25,122 nt of DNA. It comes from Rodentolepis nana. Lineage: Eukaryota; Platyhelminthes; Cestoda; Cyclophyllidea; Hymenolepididae. A model generated the notes under the pieces. The model saw only the letters and a list, made by a program, of their open reading frames with translations, did no database searches and was not told where the DNA came from. The DNA lies in the NCBI GenBank assembly GCA_900617975.1, contig UZAE01000368.1:1-25122 (forward strand), in the 5' to 3' direction. Positions 1 to 12,421 of this stretch are shown one piece after another. Both the position numbers and the translations under genes were made by a program. Position 1 is the first letter of the stretch, and the number at the start of each line of letters is the position of its first letter.

Positions 1-401
1 GGGGGGGGGAGGGGAGGACTTCTAGGCCTCGCGATTATCATGCCAAGGTCTAGGTGTTCTCCCGACTATTTATTTCCAGACAAGAACTGTACAAAACGGC
101 GTTGGATGAAATGGCAAATTTTGTTTAAAACAATGAAGCCGAGCCAATTTAGAATATCTTTAAAGGGCATTAAATTCGGGTCGTTGATGGGATAGTTAGG
201 AATAGATTGAAAAGGTAGCTTTGCCAGGTGTTTAGATCAAAATCTTGAAATTGCGGCTACTTTAGGTAGTTGGTTGTCGATAGATTTTTCCCTCCTTCGT
301 CAAGTGTAAAAAATTCCCACCCCCCATTTTAATGATCATTTTTACCAAAAGGACAAATAGGTCAAACTTTACTAAAACTTCACTGATCAGAAGTCAACTC
401 T

Positions 402-426
402 TTCTCTCTCTCTCTCACACACACAG
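402..426. repeat. (CT)n-(CA)n microsatellite
   Basis: A run of CT dinucleotides passes directly into CA dinucleotides and ends in CACAG. By itself the tract resembles a splice acceptor (polypyrimidine then CAG), but no coding exon follows it, so I treat it as a simple repeat. Confidence 0.75.
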
Positions 427-3171
427 TAAATATCTCACACTTTGTAAATTGCTATTTAAACTGTCACACACGGTCCTAATGTGGAGCAACCTTAGGTGTG
501 GCTTAAGAAAAGCCCGTGTCAGTGTGTGAATCACACCAATTGGCTATGTTGTCAAATGCTTCCCAAAAGGCAGGACTCTGATAAAACGGTATACTTTTTG
601 CACCCAGCAATATATAGTTATTAATACTAGAGTTGTACATCATTAAATAAAGAATAAAATAGCCACTCTTTGCCACATTTACGTTAATGACAATTAAGAA
701 ATTAATAGAAATACATTTACACATGGAAATAATGACTCCAGGGTTTTGTCATTTATGTGAACAATTTCCACCAATTTTTGAGTGCATTTGCGCAACGTTT
801 GCAAAACATCATGGTTAAAAATGGCGGAAGAGGAATGGACCAATGGGAAACGCGCTGGTTCGATGCAGCAAGAAAGTGGTGTAGTCAAGGTGTTTTTTTG
901 GGACGGGTGGTTTTAAGACCTTTCACTTGACTGATGACGTAGTTTTCATTGATTTCAGGCCATATTTTAAGCGAAATATTAGGCAAGGAAATTTATTGGA
1001 GAGGTAGGAAACACGGAAACCCAAGGATATTTTGATTTCAATCATGTAAATAAAGAATTAATTTAGATTGAAGTAAGTAGCTAAGTACACAACTTCTTTG
1101 CAAGATGTTCTAATAATAGAAAAAAGAGGTTATTATCGATAAGATAAAAACGACGCGGAAACATCAAAAGAAGCAATGATTTGACCATTAACTGAAGGTA
1201 ATTCATTAAGGGATATGTTTCTCCGTTTTAGTAAATGAGCGTAATTACAAACATTGGGTTATTGTAAGCATTCAGTCACTGTATTGTTAAGGTGCAATAA
1301 TTTACAATGTACACTTCCGATTCATAACTAGAAAGCTAAGAATATTGAAGACCTTTCAGGAACTTCCCCACTATTTGATCTTAATTTCCTATAAAGATTG
1401 GAGATATCGTAGACGGTGGAGTCAAAACTTACTAAGGAATATTTACTTACTAGAATTATGATCGATTGAGGACCTCCCAATAGTGAAATTCTGGACGGTA
1501 ATCTGTTTTCTAACGTGATCTCTGGTAAATTTCACTCCATGAATAGTTTGGAAAACAGTGCTCAGTAATGGAGGAAGTGATCAATGCTCATCTACGCACA
1601 TCCGATGAAATGATGGCCAAGTGCAAAAGGCATGTCTGAATTATCGGAAGTGGGAGTATATGAGCATATGAGAGGATTCGGAATACCTTCTCCATAGCCG
1701 AATTAAGCGTTGTTAACAGTTTATATGTTAGGTAAGTTGAAAAGATTTTTTGTCTATTACCTTCCTCTATTTGCGGTTATTTGTGAGAGTCATTATGAGT
1801 AGTGGTCAATGGCCTGAGAAGTTGACGAAGGTTCTTCAAAGATGCATTGAGTCACGCAATGAGTTATTCTTGAATTAGGACTCGCCTAGCAAGGCTATTG
1901 CATGATTTTCAATCGGTATTCAAAAGCATTCAAAAAACATTTTTAGTGAATTTCAACAGACCAAAATTGAAACATTTAGCATCAAGGTATTTTAATAGTG
2001 AACTTTATTAATGTTTCAACAACTGGAGAGAGATTTCAATAGATTATTTCTACTGAATCCACGAATAAGGAAATTTCGACTCCATTTTAATCGTAAAAGT
2101 GCAAACGAACGAATAAAATGGGAAATATATAAATTTTGTGGTTGCCTCAGAGACTAAAATGTAATGCTCAGAAGTAAGGAAGGCAGATTCAAAAGTGGTC
2201 GTTGTTGTGCATCTGCGGTCTATAATTCTAATTAGTCAAGTGTGGGCAGAACAATATATCGCCTTCAAGATTTAGACGAATATTCCTTTACGCATTCGTT
2301 GAGCGTTGCCAATTATGTACAGTCGGTTCTGAATATTCACCCACAGAAGACAATTTTCTATGTACAAAACATCAGGTACTGACAAGCAGAAGTAAAGTCG
2401 AATTCGGATCTTTTTTTAATTCACTGCTCTATTCACTGGCTCCGGTTCACATAATTTTCCGGCGAAACCACCAAAATCTCAACTAAGTTCACTGTACTTT
2501 CCAGTTCCCAAACTGACCTGACTCCATCGATCAGTTCAGGCTCACTTCTCAGAAGCCATGCGCTTTAAATTACTACAATACCATTTGAATGATTTCGTTG
2601 AAAAGCGTCTAGGTGGCTGTCTTTTATAATTTCATATGTACGTATGTGTTTTGGAACAATTGGAAAGCTTCATTTCTTTACTTCTCCTCCGTTTTGACCC
2701 TTACTCAGAATGTTGAATTTGGTCACTTCTAGAGCTTTTGTTGGGCATAGTTAACTACCAGCAGTAGCGAGTGGAGTAGTCATTTAAAACTTGCCGAAGT
2801 CAGAAATGAGGGAATTTTAACATGTTGACCACCTTTGGGATTCGCCCCATTTAAAGCCAACGCGAAAATATTTAAAATTGTGCTCATTTTACTTTTACTT
2901 CAGTATAAAACATAAGTTCAATTCCTGTTAGCAAGAGTAATATGAGTATTGAAACTTTTAAGAAAGCCTTCTTTACATCCAATCAAGTGGATCCAAAAGT
3001 GAGCATGAGAAGGTGTATATAATTAGGAAGTCAGCACTCAGACCAAATGGACTTGAGCACTGTCCTCATTCAGCTCCTCAAAATCATTTAATGGAAAGTA
3101 ATATGAAAGGAAAACATCACTAAAATAATGCATAAAACATATGCGAGAAATGACCTTTCGAAACTTGTTCT

Positions 3172-3188
3172 CCCCCCCCTCCCCCCCC
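3172..3188. repeat. Poly-C tract (G-run on minus strand)
   Basis: Two runs of eight C separated by a single T. It is one of several long G/C homopolymer tracts that stand out against the AT-rich background; others are at 3953-3969, 6928-6937, 13731-13741 and 16329-16347. Confidence 0.8.
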
Positions 3189-5302
3189 TATTCCTAGGCA
3201 CAGAATAGTTTATTATAACAAACAGCACCATTTTTGAAGATTATGCACTTTTTATGCATTCATTGCCTACTTATGTCAAAATTTTTCACCGAAATAAAAA
3301 CTGACATTTGCGATAGATTCTCTTACACAAAGTCACTTTTGTTTTTAGAACCAAATCACTTACCCTAGAAGGCCAGATTAGGAATTCCTACACCAGTCAA
3401 TACATCTGTAACTGTGGATGACCTGGGTGAAAACATCAACTTTAGTGTAGTAGAATTTAAATAAATTACTCCACAAGATGCCCGGCACAGTCTCATGGCC
3501 AAACAATTGATTGAATCGTTGTGATTTAAGTGAATGAGAAATTAAAATCTGCCCTCAAGCAAAACTTAAACAAAGATACTTAGGCAAATGTTTTCAAAAT
3601 AATTACGTTCTTCCCAATGAAGGCACTACTAGCTCCATCAACTGATAGCTGTGTTAAGCTTTTAATAGTAATAAATGAGATGGCTAAATTCTCATTCTGG
3701 ATCACATAATTTCCAATCCAAATACATCCACTTAGAACAGAATAAAAAAGCAAAGGGCAATAAATTCTTATCATTTCCAGGAGACCGTCACAGGCAGAGC
3801 ACTATTTTCATTAATTATTTTCAAAGCTACCCTGCCGATGAATCATTTTCAAAGATTCATGAAGAAATAAAACAGGATACTCCAGAGCATTGTCGAAAGA
3901 CCAGAAGGAGGCGAAACATTCTAGGCTGGAGGCTGTTTGTTTTTAAGACAATGGGGGGAGGGGGGGTGGTAGGCGTTGGGAGACCGTGTTATCAATTTTA
4001 TTGAGGCACAGCAAAGGAAATATCCTTACCACAGCGGAACGAGGGATGGGGTGTGTGTAGAACAAAGGGGGTCGAAGTGTAAGAGCTAGGCAACCAAGCA
4101 TACTGATGAATGAATGATTGAATGTGCGACAAGGTCACGATAAATTTATCCAGATCACTAGTTTAAATTATTCCTTTTGGAATAATTTTCCACTTATAAT
4201 GAATTCGCATTTCGTTTAATAAATCAGTTCTACTGAATTAAGGCTGTTGGTAAGATTTATATGCACATAATTATGATCAAATGAACTATTCATGCTTGTT
4301 TTGACACAGAATTACTTTTTGTTAAATTTCATTAGCACCGATATGTGCTACCAGTTCGTGTCCGACATCGTGGCAAGCCTGATGTTTTCGCCTCTCAACT
4401 TGCAAAGTTTATTTGACAAAAAAATGTTGGCAATAGGGGTTTATTTGAATTGGCAGTACGGGAAGAATGCCCGGTAGTTCGGTATTTTGTGGGATTCAAA
4501 TGCAAAGGCTACCTCGACAATTTTCCTTTCACAGTATGGATTAATGTTATGAAACATCTGTCAAATGTTAAAGTGTGTCAATTTGTCAAGGCGAATGTTA
4601 GAGTCTGCAAATTACTAAATACATTTTTGTCATTCACGTTATAAACATTCCATTTTAAATCGCATTCACAAGTATATCTACAATACTATTTAATTATGAA
4701 ATTGTTGCATCGAAGCGAAGGAATGACCACGAACTGGAATATTAATTCTGCGGTACGTGAATAATTACGGGTAAATATTAATTTTTTATAGTGTCGCATG
4801 AAACGTCATTGAAAATAGGATAATCTGATCAGATTGAGAAAAAATCGCGCTTAAATTTAAGAAATACCAATGCACTTTCTTGAAAATAATAGAACAGATA
4901 ACAAAGCATCCCGACCTAAAACATGGATAATCATATAATTCAATTTCAAAGCTGTTCCTTGAGAATCTGGTGCTGGAGATCGATGAATGCCATCTAGATC
5001 CAAAGCGGATTTTACTTTTATTAACTGGTTTGATAAATGCAAAGATGTGTTCGGAAAAAAACCTGACTGAAATCTCTAAAAGAAAAGAGATAGACTTCTT
5101 CCTCGACGATTGTGAACCACCTAACACAATTAGCTAATGCACTAAATTGGTCCAAAACAAATAGACGATCCAAATTTAAAGGGCACAGTTCCCATCGTAT
5201 GATAATAGAATTTAATCGAAAGAATTTCGTCATCATTTTTCAATGACAACCTAGGTTGGTGCCTGAAAAGGAAGGAAGAGCGAAATCAATTTTCCGTCCA
5301 AA

Positions 5303-5660
5303 GCGTCTACTATACAACGTGTAGGGGAAGCGCTGCCATATCTCGAGTGCATTGGTGTCCGAAACCGGTTTCTTTATCTGAATGAGGGTTACCAAACAGA
5401 GTGGAGGTTTTCGGGTATGTTTCCTTTTTTCACAGGATGATAACCATCCTCATTCAGTTGTTGAGGATATAATTACAATTCTCATGGATGGCACAGGTTT
5501 TACAAAGTTGGGTTTACCAGACGATTATCTTCAAGTTGAGGTCGAATCAGAATGTTATGAATATCTCAGCATCTTTTATCTCCAAGTTCCCAATGAATAA
5601 CACAATTAGTGAACTAAATAGCATCGGTTCATATCTGGATGATATCATAGCAGTTAGCTG
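5303..5660 (+). pseudogene. Reverse transcriptase remnant of the Ty3/gypsy copy
   Basis: The readable piece begins with an FRPKR motif, continues in another frame, then reads openly from 5382 to about 5600, with DGTGFTKLGLPDDYLQVEV matching the conserved strand that carries the first catalytic Asp of Ty3/gypsy reverse transcriptases. The YLDD box at 5632-5643 keeps both aspartates. Only about 30 nt separate these blocks where the family has roughly 60-70 residues, so an internal deletion removed the palm and fingers between motifs. Frameshifts and stops make it inactive. Confidence 0.75.
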
Positions 5661-6009
5661 AACTCGATTAATGAAATAAATATCTGCTTGAACATAGTAC
5701 GAATTTTGAATTCTGTTTGAGACAGAAAGTATGAACTCTTCGTGAACTATTTAAGATATCTTGCTTTCATTGTTGACTCGGTTCCTGATCCGAACGAGTT
5801 CGAATGCCGTGATATATCACCAAAAACCGATATTTAGCCTCTTCGTTAATTCTTTTTACTTTCCCTGCCTGAAGTTTGCGACCATTGAACCGTTTCATTC
5901 TAAAATATCACGGTTGGTACTGGTCGTTTATGGAACTGAAATTCATGGTGATATTAAATGTACGTCTGATTTATTATTACGTCAGAACAGTTGATAGTCA
6001 ACACGATAG

Positions 6010-6630
6010 GTATTCTAAGTTGCGGTGTAAGAGCAGTGATCTCACATCTTCTCCATACGGCAGAGAGTGGGAGAGAGAGAGAGAGCCATGGCTCACACAC
6101 CCTGTAGACAAATTAAGAATGAAACACTTGGTACAACCTTCGTTGTGAGCAAATTTCATACATTTGTCTTCGGTGGTCACTTTATTCCTTTGACAGACCG
6201 CAAACCTCTGTTGCCAGTTTATTTTGAACCAAGAAAGGGCTTTTAGTATATTTGGCGATCCGTCTTTGCCATAGAGTAGTTCTTCCAATCCTATAGATCC
6301 TCAACGATAGCTGCGAATCAATGGACACCTATGGAAGAAGTGGTCAACGCTAGCATATTTCTAAAAAAAGATGAACAGAGCATTTTAGCCGATTTTATCT
6401 AGAAGACTTCTCCCACGGCAGCTGAAATAAAGCACGGTTCACCTGAAAACTCAGCCGTCAGAAAAGCCATGAAGTTTATGAAAGGAGACTTGCTGGATCT
6501 ATTTCATCATAGTAAGGCATCATTTATTTTCGATTCCGTGATGATCTACGAGGGAACTCTCCCACCGACAACACTCAACAAGCAAAGCGTTCTTAGGCAA
6601 TTTAATTCTGTTTATCGGGAATAAATTGAA
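6010..6630 (+). pseudogene. RNase H and linker remnant of the Ty3/gypsy copy
   Basis: Short segments in alternating frames resemble the RNase H domain of Ty3/gypsy pol, including a VRAVISHLLHTAES patch near 6030 and a FGGHFIPLTDRKPLLP patch near 6170-6220 that corresponds to the family's YGRxFxLxTDHKPL motif. From 6331 the frame TPMEEVVNASIFLKKDEQ leads through a stop-interrupted linker to a VLRQF motif near 6590-6605, which in intact elements precedes the integrase zinc finger. A GA microsatellite (6070-6085) interrupts the RNase H part. Confidence 0.65.
6070..6085. repeat. (GA)n microsatellite
   Basis: GA dinucleotide run inside the RNase H remnant of the decayed retrotransposon. Confidence 0.75.
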
Positions 6631-6659
6631 TGAAAACGCTATTTTGAGAGGGAAAAACA

Positions 6660-7090
6660 GAACTAATTTGTCTCAAGTGTCAAAATGCTGCTAAAAACCC
6701 TCTATGTGGTAAACCAATGCTTTAGCCACTGATAAAAAGAACACATACTACAGCCACTAACAGTGTTCTTATTAGCATTTTCTCTATACGGAAACTCCAG
6801 AGTCAAGAAATGGAACATGGTCCTGTTCTACGCATTTCGAAGAATACCCCACACAAAAACTGTTGATCACATCCAATCCCCTAGATAGTGAGGTTAGTTG
6901 GGTCCTTTTTAAAAGAGAGGTACTGAAGGGGGGGGGGTTGAGTGCGATGAAGGAATTCATTCGAAAGTTTCTACTGATCCTCAGAATGACTCCTCCATTG
7001 TTGAGAGGTAAAACACCTGCAGAGTTAGTAATGGGAAGAAAATGGCGTTATAGCGAAGAACTAAACCAAAGAATCAATAAAAAGTTCTAA
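6660..7090 (+). pseudogene. Integrase remnant of the Ty3/gypsy copy
   Basis: A CLKCQNAAKNPLC patch near 6672-6710 resembles the cysteine half of the HHCC zinc finger. After debris in changing frames, 6863-7090 reads openly and contains LFKREVLKGGG, EFIRKFLLILRMTPP and GKTPAELVMGRKWR, the end of the integrase core in this family, including the usual TPAELxMGR block. The D,D,E catalytic residues cannot all be located. A run of ten G (6928-6937) lies within the reading frame and may be slippage-derived. Confidence 0.7.
6928..6937. repeat. G10 homopolymer
   Basis: Ten consecutive G residues in the integrase remnant. Length changes here would shift the frame. Confidence 0.85.
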
Positions 7091-8773
7091 TAGAGATGTG
7101 CACACATTGACGCTTCAGTGGTTGCTTGTGATTTCCGAATCGTTTACCTCTGTATGGCTGGGACCCTGATCAAACAATCGAAAATTCATCTATGAAATTC
7201 ATGTAAATGATGCTGATGATGATGAATCAGGCGTAGAAATAAATTGAGGTCACGTATTACGGCAAATAAATCAGCATTGGCAACAACCCCACTGTACCTC
7301 TCGTTAATTACTTCCCAACTTTCAGCAAGCAAATCAGTTAAGGCCCAAGAAAGAACTCTAAAACAATACAAATGCTACACAAAGTATACTCTTCGAAAAC
7401 CCAGAAAGCTTTCTACGATTCCGAGATTGAAGTCATGCATGGAAGGGCCAATTGAAAAATGGAATACCATGACCTGGTGAGTTTTTAAATTTCAAGTTGA
7501 GCCATTCGCAATTTCTGAATGGAAAATGAACTTATATGGCAAGATCAACCTTCATAATTGAATATTCGACCGATAAGTAGCAGACATCGCACAAAATTTT
7601 CCACTTTAATCCAGTTGACAATTCATGAAATTGAGATCTTGGAGCGTAAATAAACTACTGTACAACCCAAGTCCAACTGTCAAGAGAAGCAGTGTTTTCA
7701 GTCCTCTCCATTTAGCTTGGTTACTTTAGTCTCAGTTATAATAGTAAATTCAAATGCAAATTCTATAATAGGTCCTCTAAGGTCTGGTTCTATAGCCCAT
7801 TGAAGGTATTTCTGCGGCCAATATTCATGGAATATTTGATTCGTCCAAAAATCATATTCTAAGTATAAATGCTCTTCGAACTATCAAAAAGCCACTGACC
7901 TTCACAATATATTTTCCATACAGCATTTCTTTTTTTCTCCTCTTTTGTTGCAACTTTTCACACATTCAGTGCCTGTTTTAAGAAGATATTAATGAGTTGT
8001 CAACGTGAAATATTTGGGGGATTTTAATATCTTGGCATATTTTCAGTGATTATCATTCGCCAGTCTTGCTATTCAAATAACTCTGCATCTCACTATTTGT
8101 GTTATTCTCCGAAAGTGGGCTGACTGGGTGTTAGTCAATTCATGGGACAGCGGCTAATGACACTGCGCCTCATGTTATTATCAATAGTACCACTATGTGG
8201 AAAAAAGCACAGCTATCTCAAGTAAAAACTTTTTGATTGGTTACAACAAATTTTGTGTATTATAGAGCAAGTCGCGAATTTTTATTGTGGGTGGGAAGAA
8301 AACGTAATAATAGAGGATTTGGTCAGAGGAAATGCTAAAATATCTCAGTTCACACAGCCCAAAGGGCCTCTGAAATGACAACGCAAATGACCAAGTTCAC
8401 ATATTTGTAGAAAAGGTATAGAGAATAATGTGGTTGAAACAAGAAATTTTAAAACAGGCTAGTATGAATATTATATATTTATTGCATTTGGTTCTCAATA
8501 AGTCAAATAGAATATAAATAATGGAATCGGAAGCGATTGAAAGATTTTAAAATATTTATTTTCCTATGAGCTGAATCACCGTTGTCATGACTTACTTTTG
8601 ACAAATAACCAATTTACCAAATCAAATACGCTTATTTTAAAGTGAAGCGACATTATAACTTACTTAAACAAAGGGCTTTTAAAATTTTACAGTATTAATA
8701 TCAATCACCCTGTCAACAAACATGATTATAGAGAACTATATTTGTTAGTTTGGGGTGTGCGATAGACTTACCT

Positions 8774-8888
8774 CCATGTGGTGCACCTTTGGTAACTTAT
8801 TCTCATACGCCAAAAAGTCTATAAACAGGCAGTTGACTTCTGACTTCAAACTACCATGACCCCACTGTATGTCATATTCGACTACTTC
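8774..8888 (-). other. Exon-like open segment with a strong donor, unrecognised
   Basis: On the minus strand an open frame reads VVEYDIQWGHGSLKSEV and on to LPKVHHME, then meets a good splice donor (GGAG followed by GTAAGT, exon end at about 8773-8774). A possible acceptor (ATTGTAG) lies just upstream, near 8889. The peptide looks natural in composition, but I recognise no family and found no partner exons within reach. It could be a lone exon of an unannotated minus-strand gene, part of a transposon, or chance. Confidence 0.25.
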
Positions 8889-9011
8889 TACAATACTCAC
8901 CTCAGCTCTTCTCTTCCTTTGCGTCTGTTTGTCTCTTTTACATCTGTGAATCACACTTCTGTTCCCCCCTCCACTTTTGTGACTTTATCTGTGCCGTCCC
9001 TCTGTGCAGGC

Positions 9012-9080
9012 CGAAGTCAACTAAAGTGCTAGTGATAACTATCATAAAGCCTACAATTTGATATAAATAGTTATTACTCA
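9012..9080 (+). repeat. Interspersed repeat, copy A
   Basis: This stretch resembles 23903-23968 over about 65-70 bases. Shared blocks include GAAGTCAA, TGATAA, CATAAAGCCT and GTTATTA in the same order and spacing, with scattered differences and small indels. Both copies are in the same orientation. The family is unknown to me; a short non-autonomous element or an LTR fragment would fit. Confidence 0.55.
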
Positions 9081-10979
9081 AACATTAATTAAACGAATTA
9101 AGTTGGCGATTTAAGCTTATGAGGAACTGCACACAAAGACGCTGTATAAATGGTAATTGTTTAGATAGACAAGGAAGATAAAATTGAGCTCATGGGAGTT
9201 ATTTATTGCAATACATGGCAATAAACTGTTTGAAAATATAGAACTGTTTTAACATACTGAATCACCTGAATTGATAGATAACCTTTGAGTTAACGCATTG
9301 AGATAGTCTAAATAGGTATTTTTTTTCGAAGAGAGCGGAGACTTTGATATTCGAATTTGACATTTAACTTGGATGAAGGAGTATACTTCAGAGATGGTTA
9401 TTTAGCTATACCAGACCTCATTTTTACCTATTTCACTAAGTCCTATAGTGATTTGGAAGTTATTATTTGCGATAATAGTAGAATGACTGAACGTAAATAA
9501 ATTCCTGTATTGTCAATTCCAGCACTTTGAGTGAACACAGCTTACGGAGTTCTGCCAACTTCAGCATTTTAGTAGTTTCATCTTTCTGTGTCAAGACTTT
9601 ACGCTATTGAATATCACGTAAGTGCATTTTGACTTCTCGGTTATAAAAAGACAAAAAATGACTATTCGAAGTGGCAAGACTGAACCACCTTGACTAAAAA
9701 CTCGATCAATAAGCACTGAATATGCCTGACAAGCAGTTGCTGCAATCCAGAATAGGTATTGCCAAACTATAATTTCGGAAGTGAACCACGTAGTAAGTGG
9801 ATTTTTTTGCTACCCAAACCCAATAATCAAATATAAAATTCCCATTGTCACCCTGAGGTTGGTCACAAAATTTTTTCTTTTCACTTGTCAGTCAGTGGAT
9901 TTGCTGTCGACTGCATTTACCTATTTCTCACAATTAAAACCTGTTAAATTGTGTTATGGTGTGGGTTATAAATAAATGCTGCCAATTACAATGAAAGAAC
10001 AATCAAGTTGACTTCAAATCAATAATCAAAAAGGAACTGACAATCAATAAAATGACACTTTTACCTGATGATGCTACACAAGTCCGTCCTGGTTTCAGTC
10101 ACAACTGTTGCAGCTACCGTGGACCATTTGATTACTACCATAAATCTGACCGAAATTTGGAATTTACAACATCAGATTTGGTACACATGAGGCCCTCACG
10201 AACCTTTATAAACCCGATTTAAAATCCGAGCATCATAATTTTCTCTTTGATTAATATACTTCCAGCGTTATTGGTCTGAAAAATTCTTTAGATAGTTTGA
10301 AGAATTTTCGAATTGATTACAGTGGTTGCTTCAACAGTGAAATTTAAATGTTTGTGGGGATATTTGACCTTAAGGTCCGTTTCGAGTGGTGGAATTTGGA
10401 TCCGTTAAGGCCAGTAAAAATTATTGTTTTTTTTCACACAACCTACCTTTTATTTATTTACTAATGGGAAGTAGAATTTATAAGAACGATGGACCCTGTT
10501 GGGATCAAGGGCTGATATCGCTGTTCGGAGGGAGAGAGAACAGGTCACCTGGGCACTGAAAAGCTACATTCAATGTTACCTTTCTAATAAATTACATTCA
10601 TGGGAATAATAACAGTAATATTGATAATAATTAAAATAACAGACATAACTGATCAGAATGCTACTTCCTCAAGGAAAAATAATCCTCCTTTAAATCTTGT
10701 ATTTCTTCAGGAACTTCGTTTTCGGTTTTTTTTCTGTTCAACTTAAAATTTCCTCCTGGTTATGTATTGTATGTTTAGAATTGCATTCATTGTTTGGATT
10801 CAGATAAGTCTTCTCAGTAGAAATGTCACAGTTGTATTTTGCTTGATCCTGAATGAAAAGTGGTTTAGAAGTTCACACGAACATGTTTTAAATTTCTTAA
10901 TATTGCTTTCATCGTGTTACATCTGACCCAACCTTTCCATTTTTCTTTGCTTTGCTCCTTGAATAGTAATGCTACTCTA

Positions 10980-11141
10980 CTCCTGGAGTTCTAAGCTCGG
11001 GGACCCAGCACAAGCCTCGCTCGATGGTGAATTCGGTCACCTAAGGAGACCTCAGAAAAAATTTATCCATGATCAAAAGCTCAACCGTATGGAGACACAA
11101 CTTTCGAGGGAGACGTTAAATAAAATAAGTGAGTAAAATAA
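10980..11141 (+). repeat. Possible 3' end of a non-LTR retroposon
   Basis: A locally less AT-rich segment (CTCGGGGACCCAGC near 10995, then GGAGACGTTAAAT near 11110) runs into an imperfect TAAA/TAAG tail (11116-11141). RTE-like and SINE-like elements often end in a GACGTTAAA-type motif followed by a short A-rich repeat. No coding region and no second copy are visible in the window, so this is only a suggestion. Confidence 0.25.
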
Positions 11142-12421
11142 GGGAAAAATTCATTGCTAGTTGATTATCCAATTGCCATATTTATATGAATATCCCAAAC
11201 AGCAGGGACAATGTCTTGAATAGTCTTGGAGCAGGACCTAGCTTAGAGACATTTACGTGCTTTTATTGAGTTCTGGAAATTTTGTATAGCTTGGAGGCTA
11301 ATCAGTTTATAACGGTAATTTAGGTAAAATTCCAGGTGAACGACAAGGGAACTATGTGAGCATATGGATAATGAAAGTGAACGATAAGGAGATATTTTTC
11401 CCATTTATTTGGACAGTTCACGAATTAGGCCAATTATATCAATTTAAAGAACCATTAATTGACTTTCTGTGAGTGTTTGAGCAAACAGAAAAATATTTTT
11501 CAACTATTCCTTTTAATTTTTTAGCTTTGTCAATTATTTCATAGTCATTTTCGAGAAATGGAAACACTAGATAATTCTTCATCGTCTTACTTCACAGGGA
11601 ATCTTGAATTAAAACTTCAAGATGAACAGATGAACTGCAAAAGAATGTTCTTTTGAAAGCAAATAAAACTATGCCTTTGCTAATTTTAATGGGAAAATGA
11701 TGGAAATTTATCTAAATCACCAATACGGCGTCACTTATTATTTACTTTTGAAAGAGAGAAGTTTGTCCATAGTGCTAATCAGATTGTGTATATAGTTCAA
11801 CAGTAGGTGTATGAATCACCACTCCAGAATCTATTTAATAGGTTGAACGTAAATATAATCCCTATGTTACAAGGAAATAATCATGGATGAATATATAACT
11901 ATAAAATGTAAGACTCGTTCTATTGCTCGCCAAAATATCCTTTAGTATTACCTAAGATAAAGATAGCTAAAACATCAAATCTCTAGCAAGTATTGTTAAG
12001 CAATAGGAACTAACTGAATAATGTTGCAAAGACGATTGTTTCTGTTCATATTCCTGAATTCAATGCATGGTGTGCCGTTTTCTAAAAATTTAACCCAAAA
12101 CTTATCGATATATATGTAAATATATGAACCTTTCGAATTCCATCTTAAATCATTGAAAGAATTTATGTTTTTTTTATTTGTTAGAATTTTGACACGGTTT
12201 ATAACAGATGCAAATTGATGTTATTGGTATTGTATCTTTAATATTGGTAGCTAACTTAAGTTCTCAACAAAAATAAATGTTTTAGCTCACTAAATATTCA
12301 GCAAAATTGTTATCTGATAAAGCACACTAATATATGTCGTGTTAAACGAAAAGGGAATATTGTTAATAACTACGAAGACCGGCCCTTAGTGGCTTGAGGC
12401 ACACTAACGATAGTTCGGAAA

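Larger units (their letters stand above)
1..4780. other. Gene-poor AT-rich DNA, no supported gene
   Basis: I see no exon chain, no recognisable protein and no RNA gene in this stretch. Open frames are short and interrupted on both strands. The visible structure is low complexity: a G-run at the left edge, a CT/CA microsatellite near 402-426, a C-tract at 3172-3188 and a G-tract at 3953-3969. The open frame at 3675-4004 (+) and the two overlapping frames at 4292-4644 (+) have no start context, splice sites or similarity that I recognise. Old transposon debris is likely, but I cannot name it. Confidence 0.6.
5008..7090 (+). mobile_element. Decayed Ty3/gypsy LTR retrotransposon (gag-pol remnant)
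   Basis: This is a collapsed copy of a Ty3/gypsy-type retroelement, identified from translated motifs that occur in the family's normal order but in shifting frames with many stops. A gag-like patch (INWFDKCKDVFGK, near 5020-5060) comes first. Reverse transcriptase follows: an FRPKR motif near 5303-5317, DDYLQVEVESE near 5520-5552, the YLDD active site at 5632-5643, and a downstream YLAFIVDS-type patch near 5755. RNase H-like segments lie at about 6010-6300. The linker between RNase H and integrase (MEEVVNAS onward) is at about 6331-6600. Integrase remnants run from 6660: a zinc-finger-like CLKCQNAAKNPLC patch, then GKTPAELVMGRKWR near 7008-7050. Sequence is missing between YLQVEV and YLDD, where the LPFG/SAP region should be. 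I could not find flanking LTRs. It is non-functional. The family call is fairly sure; the outer limits are not. Confidence 0.8.
7091..12421. other. Long intergenic stretch, mostly unassigned
   Basis: No gene is supported. An open frame at 7244-7480 (+) follows the integrase remnant and could be its C-terminal tail, but I cannot match it. A minus-strand exon-like patch at 8774-8888 and an interspersed repeat copy at 9012-9080 are listed separately. A segment around 10980-11141 ends in an A-rich tail, which suggests the 3' end of a retroposon. The rest is AT-rich with scattered stops in all frames. Confidence 0.55.

Noticed and set aside
1568..1637. ATGGAGGAAGTGATCAATGC resembles the start of the gypsy linker region at 6331, suggesting a second gypsy copy
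   Set aside because: The likeness covers only about 20 bases, and neither the sequence before nor after it shows other gypsy motifs.
3580..3774. Minus-strand SVDGASSAF patch resembling the DGA motif of hAT-type transposases
   Set aside because: A single short motif with no supporting blocks on either side; likely chance.
4786..5127. 113-codon minus-strand frame
   Set aside because: It is antisense to the gag-like remnant, has no start or splice context, and resembles no protein I know.
5244..5265. CTAGGTTGGTGCCTGAAAAG looks like a mariner end, as does CTAGGTTGGAAG near 23183
   Set aside because: Only AGGTTGG matches the mariner terminus; no TA target site and no further terminal bases agree.
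5998..6288. 96-codon minus-strand frame
   Set aside because: Antisense shadow of the RNase H remnant and the GA repeat.
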